NCBI GenBank assembly: GCA_900543845.1
Contig: UQTD01000054.1
Span: 1 to 13,637, forward strand
Source of the DNA: an uncultured Collinsella sp.
GTDB taxonomy: Bacteria > Actinomycetota > Coriobacteriia > Coriobacteriales > Coriobacteriaceae
Direction: 5' to 3'
Length of the DNA: 13,637 nucleotides
Below, one piece after another: positions 1 through 6,902 of the stretch (positions within the stretch are counted from its first letter, which is position 1; each line of letters opens with the position of its first letter). The notes below the pieces were generated by a model, which was given only the letters and a program-made list of their open reading frames with translations, was not told the DNA's origin and ran no database searches. A program made the translations under genes and the position numbers.

Positions 1-2199
1 GGCGCTTTGCTCCAGGCGGCCGATCTCGGAGAGCAGCGAGCGGCGCTCGCCCTCAAGACGGGCGATCTCGCCGGCGGCATCGCCCTCAGCGGCACGCGCC
101 TCCTCGACGGCCGCATTGGCCTCGACGACCTGATCCGACACATGCTCAAACACGACAGCCAAATCGGGCTCAAGGCCCTCCAGCTCGCGAATGCGACGCT
201 TGCGCTCCAGGGCACCCGAAGCCTCGCCGGCATCGAGTCCCACGCGCACCAGGCCGCCACAGCTCACGCGGGCGCCATCGGGCGTCACATAGGTCACACC
301 GTCAACGACTGGTGCCGCCAGCGCGGCAGCCAAGTCATCGACCACGTAATAGCCGCCGAGCAGGGCCTCGACAACCGGGCCATACCCGGAACGCACGGAC
401 AGACGGTCGACCAAACGAGAACCGGCAGCGCCCTTGGCAGCAGCAGAGCCGCTCACGCCGCGACCCACCAGCAGCGCCTCGCCCGAGGCCTTCTTTTGGT
501 CCAGAGCCGCACGACCGGCACGCTCAAGCGCGGACGTATCGTCGAACAGCAGCGCATCGATATCGCCGGCAAGCAGCTGCTCGACCAGGCCCTCGAGCTC
601 ACGAGGAGCCTCGAGCACGTCGCCCAGACGACCCGAGACATCATCGCCCAGCGCGCCCATCAGACGGCTCACCAGCGGCGAGCTGTCGGCCATGCGGGCA
701 TCGAGCTTCTTTTGGCTGGCAAGCTCCGAGCGCACCTCGGAAAGTTTGTTGCGCGCCTCACTCTCACGATTACGCAAGTCCTTCAACGCCGCACGGGCGA
801 CCTCGGTGGCCTCGCGAGCATCAATCTGGGCCTGGCGGGCCTGATCGAGCGCACCGTCAAGTTCCTCAGCGCGGTCGCGACGGCTCTCGAGCGAGGCCGT
901 GACCTCCTCGAGCTGCTCGTCGATCTGCTCCAGGCGCGAGGCGTACATGTTGTCCTCGACCTCGGCGTTGCTCAGCGAGTCCTTCACCTTGGCGAGCTCG
1001 AGCGCGGCGTTATCGGCCACACGCTGCACATCGCGCTGCTCGCGCGTGAGCTGCGAAATCTGATTGTCGAGCGCAACGCGGCGCTCGTGGAGCTCGGCGG
1101 CGGCAGGACCGGCGGCGTCAACGTCGTCCTGGGCCTGCATGTGCGCACCGGTCACTTCCTCAAGCTGGGCACGCGCATCCTCGAGCTCCTCGACAACGCG
1201 ACGACGCTGATGCTCAGAGCTCGAGAGCTGGCCGCGCATGTCGGACAGGCGCGACACCATGTTGTGGCCCTTTTCCTCGAGTAGGCGCATGTCGGAGTTG
1301 ATGCGGCCGACCACGTCTTGCATATGACGGCGCTGCTCGCCCAGATCACCCACAAACAGGCCCTTTTCCTCGAGCATGACCTGGAATTTCTCGAGCTCGC
1401 GCTCTTTTTCGCCCAGGCGGTATTGCGCAAGCTCAAGCTCGGCAGCGCCCTCCTTGGAGCGACTCTCCAGGTCGTTCCACTGCGACTGCAGCGAACGAAG
1501 TTCGTCGACGGCCAGCATCTGCGTAAGCTCGTTCGCGCGCGAGGACAGCTCTTTATACTTGCGCGCGCGATCAACCTGACGCTCTAGCGGCCGCAGCTGA
1601 CGAGCGATCTCCTTATTGATGTCGCGGGCACGGGTCAGGTGCTCGTCCATCGATTTAATCTTTTTGAGCGCACGCTCCTTGCGGCGCTTGTGCTTGGAGA
1701 TGCCGGCAGCCTCCTCGATCAGGGCGCGGCGCTCCTCGGGGCGGCTCTGCAAAATGGCGTCGAGCTTGCCCTGGCTGATGATGGAATGCGTATCCTTGCC
1801 CAGGCCCGAATCGTGCAGGATGTCCTGAATGTCCATCAGGCGGCACGGGCTCGAGTTGATGAGGTACTCGCTTTCGCCCGAGCGATACATACGACGGGTG
1901 ATGGCGACCTCGTCAAAGTCGACGGGCAGCATATGGTCCGAGTTATCGAGTACCAGCGTAACCTCGGCAACACCCACCGGCTTGCGAGCCGACGAGCCCG
2001 AGAAGATGACATCCTCCATGGCCTGACCGCGCAGCTGCTTGGCGCTCTGCTCGCCCAGGACCCACAGAATCGAGTCGGAGATGTTCGATTTTCCCGAGCC
2101 GTTGGGACCGACGATAACGGTCAGGCCCGGCTCAAACGTCATATGGGCGCGGTCGGCAAACGACTTGAACCCTTTGAGCGTGAGGGACTTGAGATACAC
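1..2199 (-). CDS. smc: Chromosome segregation ATPase SMC (N-terminal 733 residues; 3' end outside the window)
   Basis: SMC forms the ATP-driven ring that, with ScpA and ScpB, compacts and segregates the chromosome. The head half-domain opens with YLKSLTLKGFKSF and carries a Walker A, GPNGSGKS, at residues 31-38. A Q-loop region follows (SGLGKDTHSIISQGK). A long charged coiled coil then runs to about residue 505. The globular hinge spans roughly 510-655 and ends with the Gly-rich GGLVRVG, and the returning coiled coil begins before the window ends. A full SMC is about 1,180 residues, so the ABC signature and Walker B lie outside. The start is a GTG at 2197-2199, preceded by a GAGGA ribosome-binding site and only 10 nt after the rnc stop, so it is probably co-transcribed with rnc and acpP. 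The family assignment is essentially certain; only the start codon is inferred. Confidence 0.97.
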   Translation of the reverse strand, partial: MYLKSLTLKGFKSFADRAHMTFEPGLTVIVGPNGSGKSNISDSILWVLGEQSAKQLRGQAMEDVIFSGSSARKPVGVAEVTLVLDNSDHMLPVDFDEVAITRRMYRSGESEYLINSSPCRLMDIQDILHDSGLGKDTHSIISQGKLDAILQSRPEERRALIEEAAGISKHKRRKERALKKIKSMDEHLTRARDINKEIARQLRPLERQVDRARKYKELSSRANELTQMLAVDELRSLQSQWNDLESRSKEGAAELELAQYRLGEKERELEKFQVMLEEKGLFVGDLGEQRRHMQDVVGRINSDMRLLEEKGHNMVSRLSDMRGQLSSSEHQRRRVVEELEDARAQLEEVTGAHMQAQDDVDAAGPAAAELHERRVALDNQISQLTREQRDVQRVADNAALELAKVKDSLSNAEVEDNMYASRLEQIDEQLEEVTASLESRRDRAEELDGALDQARQAQIDAREATEVARAALKDLRNRESEARNKLSEVRSELASQKKLDARMADSSPLVSRLMGALGDDVSGRLGDVLEAPRELEGLVEQLLAGDIDALLFDDTSALERAGRAALDQKKASGEALLVGRGVSGSAAAKGAAGSRLVDRLSVRSGYGPVVEALLGGYYVVDDLAAALAAPVVDGVTYVTPDGARVSCGGLVRVGLDAGEASGALERKRRIRELEGLEPDLAVVFEHVSDQVVEANAAVEEARAAEGDAAGEIARLEGERRSLLSEIGRLEQSA

Positions 2200-2209
2200 G
2201 GTTCCTCGC

Positions 2210-2935
2210 TTAAACAGGCTTCTTGTTGAGAATCACGCCGTTGGTGGTGTAGCCCATGCGGTCGAGTGCCTCGAGCGCAGCGGCTCCCTCGGCCTCCTTC
2301 TTGGAGGAACCGGTGCCGCGGCCTTGACGAATACCGTCAATGAGCACCACAGCGGTAAAGGTGGGCGCATGCGCGGGGCCCTCGGAGCCGACCAGCTTAT
2401 ACGCGGGAGGCTCGTGGCCGTCCGCCTGCACGCACTCCTGCAAGAACGACTTGGGGTTCGCGGGGTGCTCGGCACGCTCGGTAGCCAGGTGCGGCTTAAG
2501 CGTACGGTGGATGAACTCCGCTGCCGCATCCCAGCCGGCATCCAAGTACAGCGCGCCCACGAGCGACTCGTAGACGTTCTCGAGCGCCGAGTGCAGGCCG
2601 CGCGCGCCGGTACCGGTCTCGGAGGCACCAAAGATGATGATGTCGTCGATACCCAGCTCGTGCGACACCTCGGACAGCGTGGCGCCCGAGACTAGGGATA
2701 CCTTCAGCCGCGTGAGCTTGCCCTCGTCAAACTCGGGATAGGACTCAAAGAGCGAACGGGCCACCACGGCGCCCAAAATGGAATCGCCCAAAAACTCAAG
2801 GCGCTCATAGCTGGCAGAGACCGGCTGACCCTCGACGGCCGAGGGATGTGTGAGCGCCGCGCGCAGCAGCACCTTGTTATTGAACTCATGGCCCAGAATC
2901 TCCTGGGCGCGCGTGAGTCGTTCAGACAAAGCCAA
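2210..2935 (-). CDS. rnc: Ribonuclease III
   Basis: This 241-residue enzyme, of normal length, cuts double-stranded RNA during rRNA maturation and mRNA processing. The nuclease domain carries the family signature ERLEFLGDS at residues 44-52, supplying the metal ligands Glu47 and Asp51. The second catalytic helix reads ENVYESLVGALYLD at 119-132. Glu123 matches E. coli Glu117, but the position of E. coli Asp114 is Asn120 here. A double-stranded-RNA-binding domain follows (about 160-228: PKSFLQE, GPAHAPTF, GxGxSKKEAE). The start is a TTG at 2933-2935. It is chosen because an ideal AAGGAGG lies 8 nt upstream, inside the last codons of acpP. acpP ends 3 nt before this start, which suggests translational coupling. 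Confidence 0.96.
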   Translation of the reverse strand: MALSERLTRAQEILGHEFNNKVLLRAALTHPSAVEGQPVSASYERLEFLGDSILGAVVARSLFESYPEFDEGKLTRLKVSLVSGATLSEVSHELGIDDIIIFGASETGTGARGLHSALENVYESLVGALYLDAGWDAAAEFIHRTLKPHLATERAEHPANPKSFLQECVQADGHEPPAYKLVGSEGPAHAPTFTAVVLIDGIRQGRGTGSSKKEAEGAAALEALDRMGYTTNGVILNKKPV

Positions 2936-2938
2936 GAC

Positions 2939-3181
2939 TTAGGCCTCCTTGGCGTTTTCGATCGCGTCGACAGCGTCGGCGACAGAGTTGAGCGACAACA
3001 GGGTCTCGTCATCGATTTCGAGGTCGAACTCATCCTCGATGGCTGTCACCAGCTGCAGACGCTCGAGCGAATCGGCATCGAGATCGTCAAAAGTAGTCTC
3101 GTCGCTAATGTCGGCAACATCGACACCCAGCACGTCAGCGGCGACTTCGGCGATCTTATCGAAGATTTCGGAGCGGTCCAT
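2939..3181 (-). CDS. acpP: Acyl carrier protein
   Basis: This is an 80-residue, very acidic acyl carrier protein, the normal family size. It carries growing fatty acyl chains on a 4'-phosphopantetheine arm in the cytoplasm. The attachment motif is DADSLERL, with the modified serine at residue 38. The second helix (LERLQLVTAIEDEF) is the acidic recognition surface used by fatty-acid synthase partners. Acyl-ACP is the substrate of PlsX, encoded directly upstream, and its prosthetic group comes from coenzyme A, made by the nearby coaD. The ATG at 3179-3181 has an AGGA-type ribosome-binding site. The last codons (A-K-E-A) contain the ribosome-binding site of rnc. The leader holds an 11-bp inverted repeat, described separately. 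Confidence 0.97.
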   Translation of the reverse strand: MDRSEIFDKIAEVAADVLGVDVADISDETTFDDLDADSLERLQLVTAIEDEFDLEIDDETLLSLNSVADAVDAIENAKEA

Positions 3182-3223
3182 AGCGCTTCCTCTCGTATGT
3201 CATGGAACACAACACAACACGGC

Positions 3224-3255
3224 AATCGGAGCCGCGTTGCAATACGGCTCCGATT
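3224..3255 (-). promoter_or_regulatory. Perfect 11-bp inverted repeat in the acpP leader
   Basis: The arms at 3224-3234 and 3245-3255 are exact reverse complements (AATCGGAGCCG and CGGCTCCGATT) around a 10-nt loop. The repeat lies about 43 nt upstream of the acpP start. On the transcribed strand no T-run follows, so it does not look like an intrinsic terminator. A -10-like TAGAAT overlaps its edge at 3253-3258, but no convincing -35 is seen. It could be an operator, an mRNA-stabilising or processing hairpin, or a weak pause site. The structure is plain in the sequence; the role is unknown. Confidence 0.6.
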
Positions 3256-3295
3256 CTACCCCACACGGTACAGGTTGAGCCACGTAACGGGGCCT

Positions 3296-4315
3296 TTATA
3301 AAACGATACCGTCCATGGAATTGGCAACGTCCTGGACAAGCCCGGCACGTACGGCCTGGGCCGCGGCAAGCGTACCGTTCTTGACGGCCTCGACCGACGT
3401 GGCACCGTGGCCGATCAACACGACGCCGCGCAGGCCCAGCAGGATCGCGCCGCCCTTGGCGTCGCCCGAAAGCTTGGCTTTGATCTCGCGCATCTGCTTT
3501 TTGATGAGCAGCGCGGCAATCTTGGTGCCGAGCGAAGACATAAAGGCACCCTTGAGCTCCTGCAGCAAAAACTTGGCAGCGCCCTCGGTGGCCTTAAGCG
3601 CGATGTTGCCCGACATGCCATCGGCGACCACGACGTCAAAATTACCCGACGTAAGATCGGTACCCTCGCAGTTGCCCACAAAGCCGGGAACCGCGGCCTT
3701 CATGGCCGGGAAGCACAACTTGGTAAAGTTGGAGCCCTTCTCGTCCTCGGTACCGTTGGCAAGCAGGCCCACGCGAGGATGCTCAATACCCAAAACCACG
3801 CGGGCATAGGCAGAGCCCATCTGAGCGAAGCGCACCATATCGTCCACCGTGACATCGGGATTGGCGCCCATATCGCACAGCACCGTCAGGCCGCCGGCGC
3901 GATTAGGCAGTGCGTTGGTCAGGCACGGACGGACCGGCTGCTTCTTGCCCTCTGCCAAATACCTAAACGGCGTGACGTAGGCCGTGGCGGCAGCGGTCAT
4001 GGCACCGGTCGAGCCGGCCGAGAAAAACGCGTCCGCATTGCCCTTCTTAATGGCACGGCACGCAAGCACGATCGAGGACTTGCGCTTGGTCACAACGGCG
4101 CGGATGGGATCGTCCTCCATGCTGATGACGTCGGGGGCCTCCAGAGCCTCCACGCGGGCATGCGCTGCGGCAAAGGGGTTGACGATTTCGGCGGGACCGA
4201 CGGCCAAGACCTCGATCTCGGGATCTGCCGCAAGTGCAGCCTCGATACCATCGAGAACAACCTGGGGCTTCTCGTCTCCGCCCACAACGTCTACACAAAC
4301 GCGAACGTTACTCAT
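3296..4315 (-). CDS. plsX: Phosphate acyltransferase PlsX
   Basis: PlsX is a peripheral membrane enzyme that converts acyl-ACP and inorganic phosphate to acyl-phosphate, the acyl donor used by PlsY to acylate glycerol-3-phosphate. The protein has 339 residues, a normal length. Family landmarks are the N-terminal DVVGGDEKP (usually DAMGGDxxP), the segment GLLANGTEDEKGSNFTK, and the glycine-rich VADGMSGNIALKATEGAA near the C-terminal third. The ATG at 4313-4315 has AAGGAG 8 nt upstream. acpP follows after 114 nt and rpmF precedes it, the common yceD-rpmF-plsX order. A terminator-like hairpin sits immediately before its ribosome-binding site, so its expression may be set partly by read-through. 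The N-terminal Val-Val in place of Ala-Met is a mild departure from the usual motif. Confidence 0.96.
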   Translation of the reverse strand: MSNVRVCVDVVGGDEKPQVVLDGIEAALAADPEIEVLAVGPAEIVNPFAAAHARVEALEAPDVISMEDDPIRAVVTKRKSSIVLACRAIKKGNADAFFSAGSTGAMTAAATAYVTPFRYLAEGKKQPVRPCLTNALPNRAGGLTVLCDMGANPDVTVDDMVRFAQMGSAYARVVLGIEHPRVGLLANGTEDEKGSNFTKLCFPAMKAAVPGFVGNCEGTDLTSGNFDVVVADGMSGNIALKATEGAAKFLLQELKGAFMSSLGTKIAALLIKKQMREIKAKLSGDAKGGAILLGLRGVVLIGHGATSVEAVKNGTLAAAQAVRAGLVQDVANSMDGIVL

Positions 4316-4333
4316 TTCATATGCTCCTTATAC

Positions 4334-4363
4334 AAAAATGGCCGACTCATTGAGCCGGCCATT
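4334..4363 (-). terminator. Terminator or attenuator hairpin between rpmF and plsX
   Basis: The arms at 4337-4344 and 4356-4363 pair perfectly over 8 bp (AATGGCCG with CGGCCATT). The stem can continue through CTC/GAG inside. On the transcribed strand a run of five T follows (complement of 4334-4338), so it has the form of an intrinsic terminator. The plsX ribosome-binding site (complement of 4324-4329) begins only 4 nt further on. The hairpin therefore either ends most rpmF transcripts or attenuates plsX. Confidence 0.7.
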
Positions 4364-4366
4364 GTG

Positions 4367-4380
4367 GTTCCAGTTGGAAC
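4367..4380. promoter_or_regulatory. 14-bp palindrome upstream of the plsX hairpin
   Basis: GTTCCA and TGGAAC flank two bases, giving a compact dyad 3 nt from the terminator arm. A -10-like TATACT (complement of 4395-4400) lies just upstream on the transcribed strand, so the palindrome would fall in the first 25 nt of a plsX transcript. It resembles an operator half-site pair, but it could be chance. No family of regulator is implied. Confidence 0.35.
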
Positions 4381-4403
4381 GGCATCGCATCCAGAGTATA
4401 CAG

Positions 4404-4583
4404 TTACTCGGTAACGATAACCTCGCGGTCCTTGTAGAAACCGCAGCTGGGGCACACGTGGTGCGGAAGCTTAACAGCGCCGCAACGGGGGCACGTGGAC
4501 TGAGCCGCAGCCGAGATCTTCATGTTGGCGGAACGACGGGTATGGGTGCGGATACGACCCTGCTTTTGTTTAGGTACGGGCAT
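4404..4583 (-). CDS. rpmF: Large-subunit ribosomal protein bL32
   Basis: This gene encodes a 59-residue basic ribosomal protein of the 50S subunit. The N-terminus MPVPKQKQGRIRTHTRRS is the typical bL32 opening. The C-terminal half holds a complete zinc ribbon with CPRC at residues 31-34 and CPSC at 44-47, so this is the zinc-binding form rather than the cysteine-free paralogue. It is short enough to be missed by length-filtered gene calling. The ATG at 4581-4583 has AAGGAAGG 5 nt upstream. It follows yceD by 64 nt, the usual pairing, and a terminator-like hairpin lies between its stop and plsX. Confidence 0.97.
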   Translation of the reverse strand: MPVPKQKQGRIRTHTRRSANMKISAAAQSTCPRCGAVKLPHHVCPSCGFYKDREVIVTE

Positions 4584-4647
4584 AGTGACCTTCCTTATGA
4601 ACTATCCAGTGTGGCGATTACGCGCAAGTAGCGATACTACCACAGTT

Positions 4648-5202
4648 TTACTCGTCAAGCTTGAGATTCTTCAATGCTGCAAATGGATTTTCCGTGGCAG
4701 CAGCCCATTCGGCCTCCGCCTTGGCAGCGCAATCGCATTGCTCGACGTTGAGATTGATGCCGCAGGTAGGGCAAAGACCACGGCAATCGGGCTTGCACAG
4801 GACGACGAACGGCGTGTCCATGACGACCGCGTCGTTGATGGGCTCGCCCAGATCGACGATGCGATCCTCGCCCAGCAACTCGTAGCCGTCTTCGTAGGCC
4901 TCAGGGTCCTCGGGCTCCTCAAAGAGGTAGAACTCCTCAATCTCGCCTGCGATGTCAAACGAGGCGGGCTCCAGGCAGCGGTCGCACTCGCCGGTGGCGT
5001 GGGCGCGGACCATGCCCGAGAGCAGAACGCCGGTACCGGCGTTGGTAAAGACCACGTCGTAGGCAATGCCGTCCTGCAGCCGGTACTCCTTCTCGCCCAC
5101 CGTGTAGGTGGCGACATCGACCTTGCCGGTCAGTGGATAAGAGTCTCCGGGAAACTCGAGCTGCCCGGAAAGATCGACGGTTACGCTCGGGAACTCAGCC
5201 AT
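4648..5202 (-). CDS. yceD: YceD/DUF177 family protein, predicted 23S rRNA accumulation factor
   Basis: This is a 184-residue DUF177 protein. In E. coli and plants, members are linked to 23S rRNA accumulation, and the gene is almost always next to rpmF, as here. Visible family features are a CDRCLEP motif in the middle, an acidic stretch around EEPEDPEAYEDGYE, and a C-terminal cysteine cluster (CKPDCRGLCPTCG, then CDC) consistent with metal binding. The reading frame is open upstream for another 17 codons. The ATG at 5200-5202 is preferred because it overlaps the stop of the preceding gene as TAATG, the pattern of stop-start translational coupling, and no separate strong ribosome-binding site is seen. 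The family is clear; the biochemical role is only partly known. Confidence 0.9.
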   Translation of the reverse strand: MAEFPSVTVDLSGQLEFPGDSYPLTGKVDVATYTVGEKEYRLQDGIAYDVVFTNAGTGVLLSGMVRAHATGECDRCLEPASFDIAGEIEEFYLFEEPEDPEAYEDGYELLGEDRIVDLGEPINDAVVMDTPFVVLCKPDCRGLCPTCGINLNVEQCDCAAKAEAEWAAATENPFAALKNLKLDE

Positions 5203-5699
5203 TACCACTGACCGTTCTGCTGGGCGGCACCCTCGTTGAGCTGCTGACGGCAACGGGTGACGGTGCCGGTCAGGCTCTTAAGGTTCTCCTCGAGGTGCGT
5301 AAAGACCTGCTCGGCGTAATCCTCGGCGGCATAGCGCGTCTCGCGCTCGTACTGCTGGGCACGGTCGCGGATGTCGTCGGCTTGCTGCTGTGCTAAGCGG
5401 ACGATCTCCTGCTCACCGGCAATGGTGAGCGCCTGCTGCTGAGCATCGGCAATGATGGAATCAGCCTGAGCGGCGGCGGAAGCCATAAGCTCCTCGCGCT
5501 CTTTGAGGATACGGCGGGACTTCTGCCACTCCTCGGGATAGCTCATGCGGATCTCATCGAGGATATTAAAGAAGACGTCGGCGTCGATAACCTTCATCTG
5601 GGCGTTCTTGCCGAACGGCGTCTTAGCCTCTTCGATGAGCCCCTCGAGCTCGTCGACAAGACTCACGATCCTGTCGCCAGGAAAATTCTCGCCCGGCAT
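5202..5699 (-). CDS. SepIVA/DivIVA-like coiled-coil protein
   Basis: This 165-residue protein is often auto-labelled 'ATPase' or 'ATP synthase subunit B-like', but no nucleotide-binding motif is present. A short N-terminal domain (VDELEGLIEEAKTPFG, then DADVFFNILDEIRMSYP) leads into an Ala/Gln/Glu-rich coiled coil from about residue 62 to 130. The C-terminal helix contains YAEQVFTHLEENLKSL. From memory, both ends resemble mycobacterial SepIVA (Rv2927c, MSMEG_2416), a DivIVA-family factor for septation and envelope growth. Its place between coaD and a DUF177 gene is also the SepIVA neighbourhood. The coiled coil is much shorter than in mycobacteria (about 245 residues in total there). The ATG at 5697-5699 is chosen for the AAAGGAG just upstream; an in-frame ATG 8 codons earlier lacks one. 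Confidence 0.8.
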   Translation of the reverse strand: MPGENFPGDRIVSLVDELEGLIEEAKTPFGKNAQMKVIDADVFFNILDEIRMSYPEEWQKSRRILKEREELMASAAAQADSIIADAQQQALTIAGEQEIVRLAQQQADDIRDRAQQYERETRYAAEDYAEQVFTHLEENLKSLTGTVTRCRQQLNEGAAQQNGQW

Positions 5700-5767
5700 C
5701 CGGTCTCCTTTCATAGGTAACATGTCATCGTGCTAGTTTACCACATGCCACCAGGCAATAAAAAACG

Positions 5768-6265
5768 TCACGAAAAGCGATGTTTGAGCGCCTCGACCAC
5801 GTTGGGCGGCACAAACGTCGACACGTCGCTGCCAAGCGACGCGATCTGACGCACCACCGAACTCGAGATATAGCCGTACTGCGGAGCACTCATGACAAAG
5901 ATGGACTCCAGCTCGCTATCCAGGCGATAGTTGAGGTCGGCCTGCTGCAACTCGTACTCAAAGTCGGTCATGGCGCGCAGACCCTTAACGACGGCACCCG
6001 CCCTCTGTTCACGTGCAAAGTCGACCAGCAGGCCGGTGAAGGGCAGTACCTCGACGCCGTCCAAATCACCGAGGGCCTCGCGGGCCAGCGCCACGCGCTC
6101 GTCGAGCATAAAGGTGGTACCCACGCCGTTTTTACCCTGCGATTCGGCCACGGCGACGATCACGCTGGGAAAGATACGGCGAGCTCGGCGGATCACGTCG
6201 ATATGGCCAAAGGTGATGGGATCGAAGGTGCCCGGGACGATTACGCGGTTGATGGTGTCATTCAT
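5768..6265 (-). CDS. coaD: Phosphopantetheine adenylyltransferase
   Basis: CoaD transfers AMP from ATP to 4'-phosphopantetheine, the penultimate step of coenzyme A synthesis. The protein has 165 residues, typical of the bacterial enzyme. The nucleotidyltransferase signature is GTFDPITFGH at residues 12-21, with the T-x-G-H motif ending at His21. The substrate-binding segment VVKGLRAMTDFEYE follows, and the ISSSVVRQ motif near the C-terminus matches the usual ISSTxVR. The frame is open far upstream inside rsmD. The ATG at 6263-6265 is selected because GGAGGA sits 5 nt before it and the protein then starts at the family's usual point. It overlaps the rsmD stop by 8 nt (ATGAATGA). A T-rich run follows the stop, but no good hairpin is seen. 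Confidence 0.96.
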   Translation of the reverse strand: MNDTINRVIVPGTFDPITFGHIDVIRRARRIFPSVIVAVAESQGKNGVGTTFMLDERVALAREALGDLDGVEVLPFTGLLVDFAREQRAGAVVKGLRAMTDFEYELQQADLNYRLDSELESIFVMSAPQYGYISSSVVRQIASLGSDVSTFVPPNVVEALKHRFS

Positions 6266-6902
6266 GGGTGTCCTCCGAAGGCACATCCTCGTCATTTTCG
6301 TTCTCGTCAGCATGGCCGTTCTCGTCCTCGGCCACCCAGCGCAGCAAGTCAACCGAGGTAATGCCGTAGCGCTTCTCTCGCACGGTCTTAAAACAAGCCG
6401 GATGAGCACCTGCATCGGCTGCAGCATGCTCAAAAAGGGCAAAGGCCCCGGGCGCCAGCAGTCCCTGCTGGGAAAGATTTTGCAGCAGCTCCTCGACCGG
6501 CTCGGCGCCAAAGGCATAGGGCGGGTCGAGCAAGATCAGGCCAAAGGGACCACCCGGCACACGGCCGCGCGAGGCGCTCGCCAACACATCACCGGTAACG
6601 ACACGCCAACGCGAGCGGTCGCGGCACAGCGACTCGATATTCTTGGTGATCAGACGGGCGGCATTGCGATCGATCTCGAACGTGGTGAGCGAGCGGGCGC
6701 CACGCGAGAGCATCTCGATTCCCAGGGCGCCGGAACCGCCAAAGGCGTCCAGCACGCGGACCTCGTCCAGATCGAAGTCGAACGCCGACATGACCATGGA
6801 CGCGCATGCCTCGCGCACGCGATCGGTCGTGGGACGGGTGACATCGCGCCCACGCGGCTCTTCGATCTTGCGGCCGCGCCATTCACCGCCGATGATTCTC
6901 AT
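6258..6902 (-). CDS. rsmD: 16S rRNA (guanine(966)-N(2))-methyltransferase RsmD
   Basis: RsmD methylates G966 of 16S rRNA in the assembling small subunit. Motifs in order are RIIGGEWRGRKI at the N-terminus, TRPTTDRVREA (residues 22-32), the S-adenosylmethionine loop VLDAFGGSGALGIE (50-63), FEID, and the catalytic DPPY at 126-129. At 214 residues it is somewhat longer than the usual 180-200. The excess is an acidic tail after RWVAEDENG, rich in Glu, Asp and Asn. The start ATG overlaps the recG stop as ATGA. Its AAGGAGG ribosome-binding site is formed by recG's last Lys-Glu-Val codons. The tail in turn carries the coaD ribosome-binding site, so tail length may be constrained by the overlap. Confidence 0.95.
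   Translation of the reverse strand: MRIIGGEWRGRKIEEPRGRDVTRPTTDRVREACASMVMSAFDFDLDEVRVLDAFGGSGALGIEMLSRGARSLTTFEIDRNAARLITKNIESLCRDRSRWRVVTGDVLASASRGRVPGGPFGLILLDPPYAFGAEPVEELLQNLSQQGLLAPGAFALFEHAAADAGAHPACFKTVREKRYGITSVDLLRWVAEDENGHADENENDEDVPSEDTHE

Noticed and set aside
7..1284. A 425-codon open frame on the plus strand, antisense to smc
   Set aside because: It is in register with the smc codons and ends where smc uses a rare CTA leucine codon. The opposite strand encodes a clear SMC hinge and coiled coil.
3407..4631. Long plus-strand open frames across plsX and rpmF
   Set aside because: They lie opposite well-supported plsX and rpmF, show no domain pattern, and have no ribosome-binding site worth noting.
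5700..5767. A possible promoter or terminator between coaD and the SepIVA-like gene
   Set aside because: A six-T run and a TAAACT hexamer occur, but the nearest TTG hexamer is only 12 nt away and the only hairpin has a 4-bp stem. This is too weak to call.
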